A stretch of 64,000 bases of DNA from Staphylococcus nepalensis (GTDB lineage Bacteria; Bacillota; Bacilli; Staphylococcales; Staphylococcaceae). The notes under the pieces were generated by a model that was not told where the DNA came from, searched no databases, and saw nothing but the letters and a program-made list of their open reading frames with translations. A program made the position numbers and the translations under genes. The stretch is taken from positions 124,001 to 188,000 of the forward strand of contig NZ_BMCF01000001.1 of the NCBI RefSeq assembly GCF_014635045.1, in the 5' to 3' direction. Positions 1 through 8,187 of the stretch are shown in pieces; positions within the stretch are counted from its first letter, which is position 1, and each line of letters opens with the position of its first letter.

Positions 1-1
1 T

Positions 2-211
2 GACGCATTCATTAAAGATAAAGTTATCGATATCATGAATTTAATCAATCAAAAAGAAACTATCGTTTATACCTTCAATCGTAATACCATCAATGTTTCT
101 TGTTCACCTACCGTTTTCGCTAAATTAATCCATGCTATCGCTACACACAATATTGACATCTATAGTGCAACATACCAACCGCGGTTGATGCATAAAACTA
201 GAATTTCTTAG
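2..211 (+). CDS. 3' end of an unidentified gene (69 codons)
   Basis: An open frame enters from the left edge and ends in TAG at 209-211, giving the last 69 residues of a protein (starting DAFIKDKV, ending MHKTRIS). It has no methionine that must be a start, so the true start is outside the window. The residues are mixed polar and hydrophobic without a membrane segment or a motif I recognise. The end loosely recalls the C-terminal tail of some ABC transporter ATPases, but this is too weak to use as a name. It is followed by a hairpin terminator at about 280-332 that it shares with the convergent glvC-like gene. Confidence 0.45.
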   Translation, partial: DAFIKDKVIDIMNLINQKETIVYTFNRNTINVSCSPTVFAKLIHAIATHNIDIYSATYQPRLMHKTRIS

Positions 212-279
212 AAGTAATTTAAACTTAATAATATAATATGCTAAACTACGACAGAAATCATACTCAAAGTAATTTATAA

Positions 280-332
280 AGAGGCAGGATAGAAATCTCT
301 AAAAAACAGTTTTTTATCCTACCTCTTTTTTT
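280..332. terminator. Bidirectional hairpin terminator
   Basis: Arms GAGGCAGGATA and TATCCTACCTC pair with one mismatch and are followed by a T run on the plus side. It lies between two convergent genes. The stem and loop (AGAAATC) belong to the hairpin family seen repeatedly in this window. Confidence 0.8.
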
Positions 333-335
333 TAT

Positions 336-1931
336 TCATTGATTTTCCTCAAACACCAACTTTTCAAATGCTTCTCTAATTTGTGGTACAGACATACCTA
401 CAACAACTTGCACATTTTTACCGCTTTTTACTAAGCCGTGTGCCATTTGCTTATAAGTAAAGTATTCACTATCTTCAACTTTCTCTACGTCTTTTACCGT
501 TAATCTCAGCCGCGTTGTACAATTTGTAACATCTTTAATGTTTTCTTTACCACCCAATCCTTCTAGATAATAGATAGCTTTCCCTTCGAACTCATTGCCT
601 ATCTCTTTATTTTTAACATCATTTGTATCTCCTTTTTTACTTCTATAATCATTTTTACTATATAATTTCATATCCTTTTCTTCCTTTTTACGTCCTGGAA
701 GTGGAATATCAAATTTTAATATTAAAAATCTAAACAAGAGGAAATAAATTGCAGTAAATCCTAGCCCGATAGCAACTTGAATCACATAAGTTAACCAATA
801 GTTTTGCGCTAAAGGTATCCAGTTCGTTGCAAAGAAATCTAATAATCCGCCACCAAAATTTCCTACTAAACCAAACCCATACATTAATGTATCCATTGTG
901 GCTGATAATAACGCATGTAATACAAATAAATACGGTGCAATAAATAAAAATGTAAATTCTAGTGGTTCAGTAATACCTACAACGGTAGCAGTTAATGTTG
1001 CTGGAATAAGTAATGCTGCGATTTTCTTTCTGTTTTCTTTCGGCGTAGTTGCATACATTGCTAAAGCGATACCTACTGAACCAAAGACTTTCCCATTACC
1101 TTGTAACATAAATCCATATGGGAATAATTCTTTTAAAGGTGTTTTGCTTTTAGCAAATGCATTCACATGTTCAAACCATTCTGCTTTTAAACCATGGTTT
1201 ACAACTACTGGCCCCACTTCAATCGGAGCATAAATAAAATGATGTAAACCAGTGGGTATCAACACTCTTTCAAGGAAATGATACAACCAAACACCTATAT
1301 AGCCAGACCCAATAATAAATCCTTGTAGAGAAGAGATGCCGCTTTGAACTGTCGGCCAAACGATACAAGTAATTAAAGCTACAGGTAACATTACAAAAAA
1401 TGAAATTGTTACTACAAACGTTAAGCCTTGAAACACACCTAACATTTCAGGCAATTTTCTACTATAAAATCTATTATGTATCCATGTCACAATACTAGAA
1501 ATAATAATACCACCTAAGATATTTGTATCTAAGGTTTCTATTCCTGCAATGGCTTTTAATCCTGTTACATTTTCTACACCCTTTTCTAAATTAGCTCCGA
1601 AAGTATGCGGCCATTGTGTAAGTATGGCGTTGATAAATGTATTAAACATTAAATAGCCCATTAAAGCTGCTAATGCAGCATGCCCTGGTGCTTTTTTAGC
1701 TAAAGATAAAGGTAATCCCACCACAAACACTACTTCCATATGATTAAATATTGTCCAACCACCAGATTCAATGACAGACCATATTTTGAACCATGTTGTT
1801 CCATCTTCTGCTATATTCCCCATAATAGAAGGATTTTTAAACAATGTTGCTAATCCAAGCACAATACCAAAGAATGCGAACATTAAAACAGGTACAATCA
1901 TGGCGCTCCCGAATCTCTTTATTGCGTTCAT
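336..1931 (-). CDS. glvC: PTS alpha-glucoside-type EIICB permease
   Basis: This 531-residue membrane permease imports and phosphorylates a sugar through the phosphotransferase system. Residues 1 to about 420 form the EIIC domain, with about ten hydrophobic segments. A charged linker (about 420-450) leads to a C-terminal EIIB domain, whose phosphocysteine lies in TNCTTRLRLTV at Cys471. There is no EIIA domain, so it must borrow a soluble EIIA such as Crr. The order C then B and the sequence match the glucose/maltose-type glvC/malX group; alpha-glucoside specificity is inferred from that family. The start has a strong AAAGGAGGG site. No 6-phospho-alpha-glucosidase lies beside it. A divergent RpiR regulator and a cre site share its upstream region. 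Confidence 0.85.
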   Translation of the reverse strand: MNAIKRFGSAMIVPVLMFAFFGIVLGLATLFKNPSIMGNIAEDGTTWFKIWSVIESGGWTIFNHMEVVFVVGLPLSLAKKAPGHAALAALMGYLMFNTFINAILTQWPHTFGANLEKGVENVTGLKAIAGIETLDTNILGGIIISSIVTWIHNRFYSRKLPEMLGVFQGLTFVVTISFFVMLPVALITCIVWPTVQSGISSLQGFIIGSGYIGVWLYHFLERVLIPTGLHHFIYAPIEVGPVVVNHGLKAEWFEHVNAFAKSKTPLKELFPYGFMLQGNGKVFGSVGIALAMYATTPKENRKKIAALLIPATLTATVVGITEPLEFTFLFIAPYLFVLHALLSATMDTLMYGFGLVGNFGGGLLDFFATNWIPLAQNYWLTYVIQVAIGLGFTAIYFLLFRFLILKFDIPLPGRKKEEKDMKLYSKNDYRSKKGDTNDVKNKEIGNEFEGKAIYYLEGLGGKENIKDVTNCTTRLRLTVKDVEKVEDSEYFTYKQMAHGLVKSGKNVQVVVGMSVPQIREAFEKLVFEENQ

Positions 1932-2025
1932 GAAGAAACCCTCCTTTTTTAACTCTTTTATGCGTAACTAATCAATATTACAGATTGTTCTAAAATCGTT
2001 AGCATCAATTTATATCTTATATTAA

Positions 2026-2039
2026 AGTAAACGCTTACA
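2026..2039. promoter_or_regulatory. cre site (CcpA) between glvC and rpiR
   Basis: Read on the minus strand the site is TGTAAGCGTTTACT, a full match to the cre consensus TGNAANCGNWWNCW. It lies 95 bases upstream of the glvC-like start and just before the rpiR promoter. Carbon catabolite repression of the PTS gene is the expected role. Confidence 0.75.
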
Positions 2040-2052
2040 TTAAAACAATGGT

Positions 2053-2082
2053 TTGACGCTATTACGAACCATTTTGTACAAT
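2053..2082 (+). promoter_or_regulatory. Predicted sigma-A promoter of rpiR
   Basis: TTGACG and TACAAT are separated by 18 bases. The inverted repeat AATGGTT (2047-2053) / AACCATT (2067-2073) overlaps the -35 and spacer, so it is a candidate operator. Confidence 0.6.
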
Positions 2083-2101
2083 AAGATTATATTTTCACGA
2101 C

Positions 2102-2117
2102 CTGAAAATTTTTTCAG
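2102..2117. promoter_or_regulatory. Palindrome in rpiR leader, candidate RpiR operator
   Basis: CTGAAAATTTTTTCAG is a perfect palindrome with 7-base arms around a 2-base centre. It lies about 13 bases after the expected transcription start and 19 bases before the TTG start. TGAAA/TTTCA half sites are typical of RpiR/MurR-family operators, so autoregulation is plausible but inferred. Confidence 0.5.
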
Positions 2118-2136
2118 AAAGCCTGAGGTGACTATT

Positions 2137-2901
2137 TTGCTTTTAGATGAACGTATTAATAATAACTTTAGTAAATTAAATGAAAATGACTTACAAATCG
2201 CTCATTTTATCAATACGCATATACCAGAGTGCAAATCAATGAAAATTCAAGAGCTAGCTACCTTCACCCATGCGTCAAACGCAAGTATCCATCGTTTCAC
2301 TCGCAAGTTAGGGTTTGATGGATACAGTGACTTTAAATCTTACTTGAAATTCGAAACAGAACAAGTACATCAATTGTCCTCTGATTCGATGGATGCTTTC
2401 AAACAAGAAATAGAAAATACATTAACTTATTTAGAACGCGTCGACTATAATCTTGTTACTGATAAAATATACGAAGCAGAAACAATATATTTATATGGGA
2501 CGGGTTTAGCCCAGATGAATGTAGCGAAAGAAGCACAAAGGATTTTATTAACGATACATAAAAATATTATTGTATTACATGATGTACATGAATTTAAAAT
2601 GGTTTTAAATAAAGCTTCAGATAGCGATTTGTTCTTTATTATTTCGTTATCCGGAGAATCGATACAATTAACTGATATAACCAATTTACTACAACTACGC
2701 CAAAAATATTTTATTTCTATAACAACACTAAAAGATAACACGTTAGCCCAAAAAGCAAATTATAATATTTATGTATCTAGTAATACGTTTTACTTAACAG
2801 ATGGAATCGACTATTCTAGTTTTATTAGTTACCATATCTTTTTCGAGACACTTTTACGTAAATTTAACGAACGTAAAGAGAAGAAACACCTTAATACTTA
2901 A
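2137..2901 (+). CDS. RpiR-family phosphosugar-responsive regulator
   Basis: A 254-residue regulator with an N-terminal RpiR helix-turn-helix (about 20-80, with a TFTHASNASIHRFTRKLGF-like segment) and a C-terminal SIS sugar-phosphate-binding domain (about 105-235, with LYGTGLAQ). I chose the TTG at 2137 because GAGGTG lies six bases upstream and the family length is then normal. The longer frame from 2053 would start inside the promoter. It is divergent from the PTS permease gene and very probably controls it in response to the imported sugar phosphate. It ends before a shared terminator at 2913-2960. Confidence 0.85.
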   Translation: MLLDERINNNFSKLNENDLQIAHFINTHIPECKSMKIQELATFTHASNASIHRFTRKLGFDGYSDFKSYLKFETEQVHQLSSDSMDAFKQEIENTLTYLERVDYNLVTDKIYEAETIYLYGTGLAQMNVAKEAQRILLTIHKNIIVLHDVHEFKMVLNKASDSDLFFIISLSGESIQLTDITNLLQLRQKYFISITTLKDNTLAQKANYNIYVSSNTFYLTDGIDYSSFISYHIFFETLLRKFNERKEKKHLNT

Positions 2902-2912
2902 AATTAAATTAT

Positions 2913-2960
2913 AAAAAAAGACTTACAGCCGTTCCCTCAAAATGCCTGCAAGTCTTTTTA
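2913..2960. terminator. Bidirectional terminator
   Basis: AAAGACTTACAG and CTGCAAGTCTTT pair with one mismatch and are flanked by A and T runs on both sides. It serves the convergent rpiR and SRPBCC genes. Confidence 0.8.
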
Positions 2961-3000
2961 TTTATACGTTTTTATTAATTAAATTGTAATGGCTACATAC

Positions 3001-3507
3001 TTAAGCTTCTTCTTCATGTTCTTCTAAAGTAGTTTGGAGCTTATCAAATAGCATTTCAAAACCATGCGCAGTGGAATCATGGTATTCCTTTTTCTTTTGT
3101 TTGTACTCTAAAGATGTTAATCTGCGTTCTCTAGGTATATAAGCAGTATAACTAAATATCATTTGTGTAATACCTGGTTCTCTTTCAAATATCTCAATTT
3201 CAATTGTATCTTCAGAGTCACTCAACTCAGGCATGCCAATTGTCATAACAATATATGCATTAGTATCTAATGTAACATAGGAACCTCTTACTACATTTTC
3301 TTTACCTTTACGAACATCAACAATTTCATAACTACCATTTTGTTCAGCATTAACGTCTATAGATTTATTAGTTCGTTCTGTTGTCATAAACCATTGCTTT
3401 AGAAAACGTTGATCTGTCCACGCTTGATATACTAATTCAGGTTCAACTTTAAAAAGTCGTTCCAACTGAATCTCCACATATTCATTTTCTACATTATATC
3501 TACCCAC
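3001..3507 (-). CDS. SRPBCC / AHSA1-type domain protein
   Basis: A 168-residue soluble protein with the START-like SRPBCC fold in the AHSA1 (activator of Hsp90 ATPase homologue) subgroup. The usual opening (IQLERLFKVEPELVYQAWTD, then FLKQWFM) is at residues 9-43, and a T.Y.PRE-like strand and C-terminal helix follow. The family binds hydrophobic ligands; no ligand can be read here. The start is GTG at 3507, with AGGTG seven bases upstream. It is a single-gene transcript. The 278 bases upstream to the next gene hold its promoter region and the terminator at 3732-3782 only. Confidence 0.75.
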   Translation of the reverse strand: MGRYNVENEYVEIQLERLFKVEPELVYQAWTDQRFLKQWFMTTERTNKSIDVNAEQNGSYEIVDVRKGKENVVRGSYVTLDTNAYIVMTIGMPELSDSEDTIEIEIFEREPGITQMIFSYTAYIPRERRLTSLEYKQKKKEYHDSTAHGFEMLFDKLQTTLEEHEEEA

Positions 3508-3731
3508 GATTGTTCACCTACTTTCACTCTTCATACTATTCTAACTTATTATACTAGACTTCTAAACAATAATACCAAGAAATCTCACTATACTTTATTT
3601 TCACTATAAAACTGACAACTTATATATTTTATCGTTAATAGTCAGTAAACGTCAAAATTTTCACGCTTTTTATGTTTCGTATATGCGTTTCTTAGTATAT
3701 TATCTCACAACTCATATGCTTATATAAGAAA

Positions 3732-3782
3732 AAGGGAGGGCCATCAGTCTCTGCTTAAATTTAAACCTGACGCCCCCCCATA
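3732..3782 (-). terminator. Terminator of the NhaC-type gene
   Basis: On the minus strand a GC-rich stem (GGGGGGCGTCAG against CTGATGGCCCTCCC) is followed by TTTTTC just after the stop codon. Confidence 0.75.
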
Positions 3783-3785
3783 TTA

Positions 3786-5075
3786 TTATTTATTTAATTT
3801 TGGTATTCTGAAGAAAATAGCAATCAATCCACAAACACCTAAAATGATAGGATAAATGGCATACGGTGCCAAAGCGATTGGTGAAATGGATGCAACACCG
3901 GCTGCAGCTATAACTTGTGGGCTATATGGTAATAACCCTTGAAAACAACTTGCAAATATATCTAAAATACTTGCAGACTTTCTAGAATCAATATCATATT
4001 CATCTGCTATATTCTTAGCTAATGGCCCCGCCATTAATATAGAAATAGTGTTATTTGCAGTTGAAATATCAGCAGCACTTACTAATCCTGCAATACCTAA
4101 TTCTGCACCACGTTTAGATTTTACTCTATTACGCACAAAATTTAATAGCCACGTTATGCCACCATTATGTTGAATCAAGGCTACGAGGCCACCAATGAGT
4201 AATGCGATAATAGCGATATCTTCCATGCCAATAATCCCTTTAGATACAGAGCTAAGTAATCCTGACCAACTGAAAGAACCATCAACAAGCCCTATAATTG
4301 CAGACAAGACCGTGCCGCCAATCAACACAATAATAACGTTAATTCCTGCAAGTGCTAATATTAATACTAAAATGTATGGAATCACTTTAATAAAGTTATA
4401 ATCATATGCTTTAGTAGCGTCTATTTGGGCACTATGTGTTAAAAACCAAAGCACAATCATTGTAAATATAGCACCAGGTAATACAATTTTGATATTCACT
4501 TTAAATTTGTCGCTCATTTTCGTCTTTTGAGTACGAACAGCAGCAATGGTTGTATCAGAAATCATAGATAAATTATCGCCGAACATCGCACCACCGACTA
4601 CTGTAGCCATAGTTAATGCAGCAGATACATCTGTCGCTTGACTCAAACCAAAACCAACCGGTGCAATTGCTGCCACAGTACCAACAGAAGTGCCCATCGA
4701 TAAAGAAACAAACATACATATAATAAATAAACCTACTATAATTAAATTTTCAGGAATAAACGACAGACCTAAATTAACAGTAGACGTAACACCACCCATA
4801 TCTTCTGTCGTCTGAGAAAATGCACCTGCAAGCAAGAATATTAACATCATTAAAATAATGTTTGAGTGTCCTGCGCCTTTGGTAAATACATCTACCTTTT
4901 TTTGAAAAGTTTCTTTTCTATTCATTAATAAACCGATAATTGAAGCTACTACTATAGCTACATTTAAAGGCATAATTGAAAAGTCACCTGTAATAAGTCC
5001 TACACCTAAAAATATCCCAACAAATATAATTAAAGGTACAAGCGCCCATGCGTTCCCTTTTTTTGTCTCCGTCAT
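3786..5075 (-). CDS. NhaC-family transporter under SAM riboswitch control
   Basis: A 429-residue polytopic membrane protein of the NhaC Na+/H+ antiporter superfamily with about eleven hydrophobic segments. Conserved family stretches include GTSVGTVAAIAPVG and GAMFGDNLSMISDTTIAA. I chose the ATG at 5075 (MTETKK), which gives a normal N-terminus; the ribosome site is weak (AAAGAAAG). An upstream ATG at 5120 would add 15 residues. Automatic annotation would say sodium/proton antiporter. However, the leader is a SAM-I riboswitch, a control found on methionine and sulphur-assimilation genes, and NhaC-superfamily members under S-box control have been proposed as methionine transporters (MetT). A role in methionine or related uptake is the better inference. 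Confidence 0.8.
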   Translation of the reverse strand: MTETKKGNAWALVPLIIFVGIFLGVGLITGDFSIMPLNVAIVVASIIGLLMNRKETFQKKVDVFTKGAGHSNIILMMLIFLLAGAFSQTTEDMGGVTSTVNLGLSFIPENLIIVGLFIICMFVSLSMGTSVGTVAAIAPVGFGLSQATDVSAALTMATVVGGAMFGDNLSMISDTTIAAVRTQKTKMSDKFKVNIKIVLPGAIFTMIVLWFLTHSAQIDATKAYDYNFIKVIPYILVLILALAGINVIIVLIGGTVLSAIIGLVDGSFSWSGLLSSVSKGIIGMEDIAIIALLIGGLVALIQHNGGITWLLNFVRNRVKSKRGAELGIAGLVSAADISTANNTISILMAGPLAKNIADEYDIDSRKSASILDIFASCFQGLLPYSPQVIAAAGVASISPIALAPYAIYPIILGVCGLIAIFFRIPKLNK

Positions 5076-5145
5076 ACAAAACCAACTTTCTTTAGTAATT
5101 ACTATGATAATAAATCTCATATTATTCTTTAATATATACCTACAA

Positions 5146-5294
5146 TAAAAAAACTCTTTTCTTATAGAAGAAAAGAGTAAGTCATTACATCTTCATCTTA
5201 TCTTCTAGCACATATTAGGCTACTGGAATTGGCACACGCGTCATCATGTTGCCGAAGTTTCAAAGGGCCAGTCCCTCCACTTCTCTTGATAAGT
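5146..5294 (-). ncRNA. SAM-I (S-box) riboswitch with terminator
   Basis: Reading the minus strand from 5294 the leader shows P1 strand ACTTATC, the GGAGGGACTGGCCC block, GAAAC and CGGCAAC, GTGCCAATTCC, then the closing P1 strand GATAAG (5202-5197). These are the conserved SAM-I aptamer elements in the right order. A strong hairpin (ACTCTTTTCTT / AAGAAAAGAGT, 5153-5178) and a T run at 5146-5152 follow as the off-state terminator. High S-adenosylmethionine should therefore stop transcription before the NhaC-type gene. Confidence 0.95.
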
Positions 5295-5312
5295 TATTTT
5301 ATTCATTGTATT

Positions 5313-5341
5313 ACAGTACACTATTAATAATACTTCGTCAA
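5313..5341 (-). promoter_or_regulatory. Promoter of the SAM riboswitch transcript
   Basis: On the minus strand TTGACG and TACTGT are 17 bases apart, placing the start a few bases before the aptamer at 5294. Confidence 0.6.
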
Positions 5342-5381
5342 TTGTATACTTTCAACATTAAAATAATATGTTTATTAGTCA

Positions 5382-5993
5382 TTATTCAGTTGGTCTAACG
5401 ATTGTGAATGTGTCTCCTATAGAAGCATAATCATTACCTGCTAAGCGACAGACTGCGTTTAGTGCTTCACTATCTATTTTACTATCTTCAAAATAGACAT
5501 CTTCATCAATATGAAACATCACTACTTCACCAATAATTAAATCTGAACCTTCTTCTGTATCTCCTAACGGAATCAGCCTTTCAAGCTTACATTCCATACG
5601 GATCTTAGATTGTTCAATACCAGGGATAGGTATAAGTTCCGATTCAACAAGTGATAATTCTGTTCTTTCTAATTCATTGTCTTGTCGATTGATTGGTGCT
5701 GCTGTACGATTGACTTGTTCTACTGTTGTCTCATCCGTTATATGTACAACAAAGCTTCCCATTTCTTCGATATTCAGTGAGGTATCTTTTCGTTTACCAC
5801 CGAAACGACCTGTTGAAATCATCACCATTGGCGGGGCGCTACTTACCACATTAAAGAAACTAAACGGCGCTGCATTTAAGTTACCGTCTCGATCTTGTGA
5901 AGTAACAAAAGCAATAGGTCTAGGTATAATACTCCCACTCAATAATTTATAATTTTGTTTTTTTGACAAATCACTTGTTTTTAAATGTTTCAT
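5382..5993 (-). CDS. Flavin reductase-like FMN-binding protein
   Basis: A 203-residue soluble protein of the flavin reductase-like domain family (DIM6/NTAB group). The family signature appears as SGSIIPRPIAFVTSQDRDGNL near the N-terminus, followed by AAPFSFFNVVSSAPPMVMIS. These proteins bind FMN and often reduce it or supply it to a partner oxygenase; the substrate is unknown here. I placed the start at 5993 (MKHLKT), preceded by AAGG, because residues added by the longer frame from 6098 lie in the upstream gene's terminator hairpin. It sits downstream of the dehydrogenase gene but is separated from it by that terminator. Confidence 0.8.
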   Translation of the reverse strand: MKHLKTSDLSKKQNYKLLSGSIIPRPIAFVTSQDRDGNLNAAPFSFFNVVSSAPPMVMISTGRFGGKRKDTSLNIEEMGSFVVHITDETTVEQVNRTAAPINRQDNELERTELSLVESELIPIPGIEQSKIRMECKLERLIPLGDTEEGSDLIIGEVVMFHIDEDVYFEDSKIDSEALNAVCRLAGNDYASIGDTFTIVRPTE

Positions 5994-6016
5994 AAAATTC
6001 GCCTTACCTTTCATAA

Positions 6017-6088
6017 ATAAAAAACGGCTATAACAAAAGTGTATAGCTCGAGTAAGTATTTTAAAACTTTCTACACTTTGAAATAGCC
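6017..6088 (-). terminator. Terminator of the SDR gene
   Basis: On the minus strand GGCTATTTCAAAGTGTA pairs with TACACTTTTGTTATAGCC around a loop and is followed by GTTTTTTATTT. Confidence 0.75.
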
Positions 6089-6102
6089 ATCTTGTCATTG
6101 AA

Positions 6103-6984
6103 TTAATCTAATTGGGTGCCGCCTGTAACACCATAAACTTGGCCTGTTGTATAACTTGATTCTTCAGCAGCTAAATGGACGTAGACGCCTGATAATTCTA
6201 CGGGTTGCCCCGCTCTGCCTAACACTTCTTTTTGTCCAAATGTTGGGATTTTTGATTGTGGTTGTCCACCCGAAATTTGAAGCGGTGACCAAAATGGCCC
6301 TGGCGCTACACAATTGACACGTATGCCTTTTGCACCAAGCTCTTCTGATAAACTTTTAGTCAATGAAATAATTGCTGCTTTTGAAGCCGCGTAATCATGT
6401 AAAATTGGACTTGGGTTATAACCTTGAACTGATGACGTTGTCGTAATAGTTGCCCCTGGCTCAAGGTAATCTATCGCCTTTTGGACAGTCCAAAATATAG
6501 GGTAAACATTCGTCTCAAACGTATCAGTAAAGGAAGCTGTATCAAATGCTTTGATACTATCTCTGTACTGCTGATGACCTGCTACGAGTGTAACATTATC
6601 TAAGCCGCCTAGCTGTGCATATGCTTGCTCAACTAAGTCATAATTAAATTGCTCATTACGAATATCTCCAGGAATCAAGACAGCTTTTCTACCCGCTTCT
6701 TCTATAACTTGTTGCACTTCTTCAGCATCCACTTGTTCAGCTGGAAGATAATTAATCGCAACATCAGCGCCTTCTTTAGCATAAGCAATAGCTGCTGCTC
6801 TTCCAATAGCTGAATCTCCACCTGTCACTAATATCTTGTAATTTTTCAATCTGCCGTGACCAGTATAAGATGTTTCGCCACAATCTGGTTTTGGATTCAA
6901 TTCTTTTTGTAAACCAGGAATCGGTTGCTCTTGTTGAGGAAAATCTGCATTTGAGTATTTCGTTCTAGGATCTTGCGCTGCCAT
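6103..6984 (-). CDS. Short-chain dehydrogenase/reductase (YghA/YhxC type)
   Basis: A 293-residue NAD(P)-dependent oxidoreductase. The classical SDR marks are all present: cofactor loop TGGDSAIG at residues 54-61, NVTLVAGHQ in place of NNAG, the active-site serine in TTTSSVQGY, and YAASK near residue 200. The N-terminal 45-residue extension with PxxQxxPG motifs is typical of the YghA/YhxC subgroup, often labelled general stress or glucose-1-dehydrogenase-like. The substrate cannot be read. AAGGAG precedes the ATG by eight bases. It is transcribed alone and ends at the terminator 6017-6088. Confidence 0.85.
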   Translation of the reverse strand: MAAQDPRTKYSNADFPQQEQPIPGLQKELNPKPDCGETSYTGHGRLKNYKILVTGGDSAIGRAAAIAYAKEGADVAINYLPAEQVDAEEVQQVIEEAGRKAVLIPGDIRNEQFNYDLVEQAYAQLGGLDNVTLVAGHQQYRDSIKAFDTASFTDTFETNVYPIFWTVQKAIDYLEPGATITTTSSVQGYNPSPILHDYAASKAAIISLTKSLSEELGAKGIRVNCVAPGPFWSPLQISGGQPQSKIPTFGQKEVLGRAGQPVELSGVYVHLAAEESSYTTGQVYGVTGGTQLD

Positions 6985-7062
6985 TTATAACACTCCTTAA
7001 AAGATAATGATTATAAATATGCTTTACCCAAGTTTAACAGTATTTAACACATATTTTTAAAT

Positions 7063-8187
7063 CTAAGACTCATTCAATAATTTTTGAACAAAGGTCACAA
7101 AATAATCAGGTACTTTTTCTAAAATACGTTCATCTGGATCATATTTTGGATGATGTAAGTCATACGCACTATTTGAGCCAATAAACACAAACACACTTGG
7201 ATATTGACTTGAAAAACCTGAGAAATCTTCGCCAATTGTTAATGGTTGTTCCATCAGATTCACGTTATAACCAACCTGTTTTGCAACATTCACTGCGTCA
7301 TCAGTTAACTTTTCGTCATTCATCACAGCACCTGGTAATCGGAAGTATGTGGTCTCAATTTCAACGCCAAATACTTCAGACAGCCCTTTACCAATAGCGC
7401 TTAAACGCTGTTCAATAAATGAACGCACTTGCTCATCAAAACTACGCACTGTTCCTTGTACATAAGCTTGATCTGCAATCACATTCCACGTATTACCACA
7501 AGAAACTTCGCCAATTGTAACAACTGCATTATCAAACGCGGATAAATTCCTACTCACAATTGTTTGAACGCTATTGATTAACTGTCCTAAAACAATGATT
7601 GGATCATTTCCTTGTTCAGGTTTGGCAGCATGTGCGCCTTTACCTTTAATCTTAAATTCGAAACGATCGACAGATGATGTCACTGCACCAGGTTTCACCG
7701 CAAAGTCTCCAATGTTTAAAGTCGGATAATTATGGTAGCCAAGTACTGCTTTCACACCATCAAGCGCCCCCGTTTCTGCTAATTTCACAGCGCCATGTCC
7801 TAATTCTTCAGCAGGTTGGAAGATAAAACGAACGCGTCCTTTTAATTGATCTTCTATCTCTTTTAATCTTGTTGCTACAGCTAAAATACTCGCCATATGA
7901 ATGTCATGACCACAAGCATGCATAATACCTTCATTCGTGGAGGTGAACTCATGCATAACTTCTTCATTAATTGGTAAAGCATCTATATCGGACCTCACTG
8001 CTACAAATGTATCTCCTTGGCCAACTTCAGCGATTAAGCCTGTTTCCAAAGGTAGATCTAATATTTTTATTTCATAAGATTCTAAAATACGTTTCAATCT
8101 CTTAGTCGTTTCGTACTCATTATCTGACAGTTCTGGGAACTGATGAAATGTGCGTCTCCATTTTACGTAATCTTCATATTGTGGCAT
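7063..8187 (-). CDS. M20-family amidohydrolase (amino-acid amidase type)
   Basis: A 374-residue metallo-hydrolase of the M20D group, like hippurate hydrolase and N-acyl-amino-acid amidohydrolases. The metal-binding motif HACGHDIH is at residues 90-97, preceded by VAVRSDIDALPI. The family Glu pair is in QPAEELGHGA, and a C-terminal His occurs in DLHHPKYDPDE. The enzyme would release an amino acid from an N-acylated or amide substrate in the cytosol. Its ATG overlaps the stop of the SulP-type transporter gene by one base (TAATG), so the two are translationally coupled. The transporter may carry its substrate or product; that is inference. Confidence 0.85.
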   Translation of the reverse strand: MPQYEDYVKWRRTFHQFPELSDNEYETTKRLKRILESYEIKILDLPLETGLIAEVGQGDTFVAVRSDIDALPINEEVMHEFTSTNEGIMHACGHDIHMASILAVATRLKEIEDQLKGRVRFIFQPAEELGHGAVKLAETGALDGVKAVLGYHNYPTLNIGDFAVKPGAVTSSVDRFEFKIKGKGAHAAKPEQGNDPIIVLGQLINSVQTIVSRNLSAFDNAVVTIGEVSCGNTWNVIADQAYVQGTVRSFDEQVRSFIEQRLSAIGKGLSEVFGVEIETTYFRLPGAVMNDEKLTDDAVNVAKQVGYNVNLMEQPLTIGEDFSGFSSQYPSVFVFIGSNSAYDLHHPKYDPDERILEKVPDYFVTFVQKLLNES

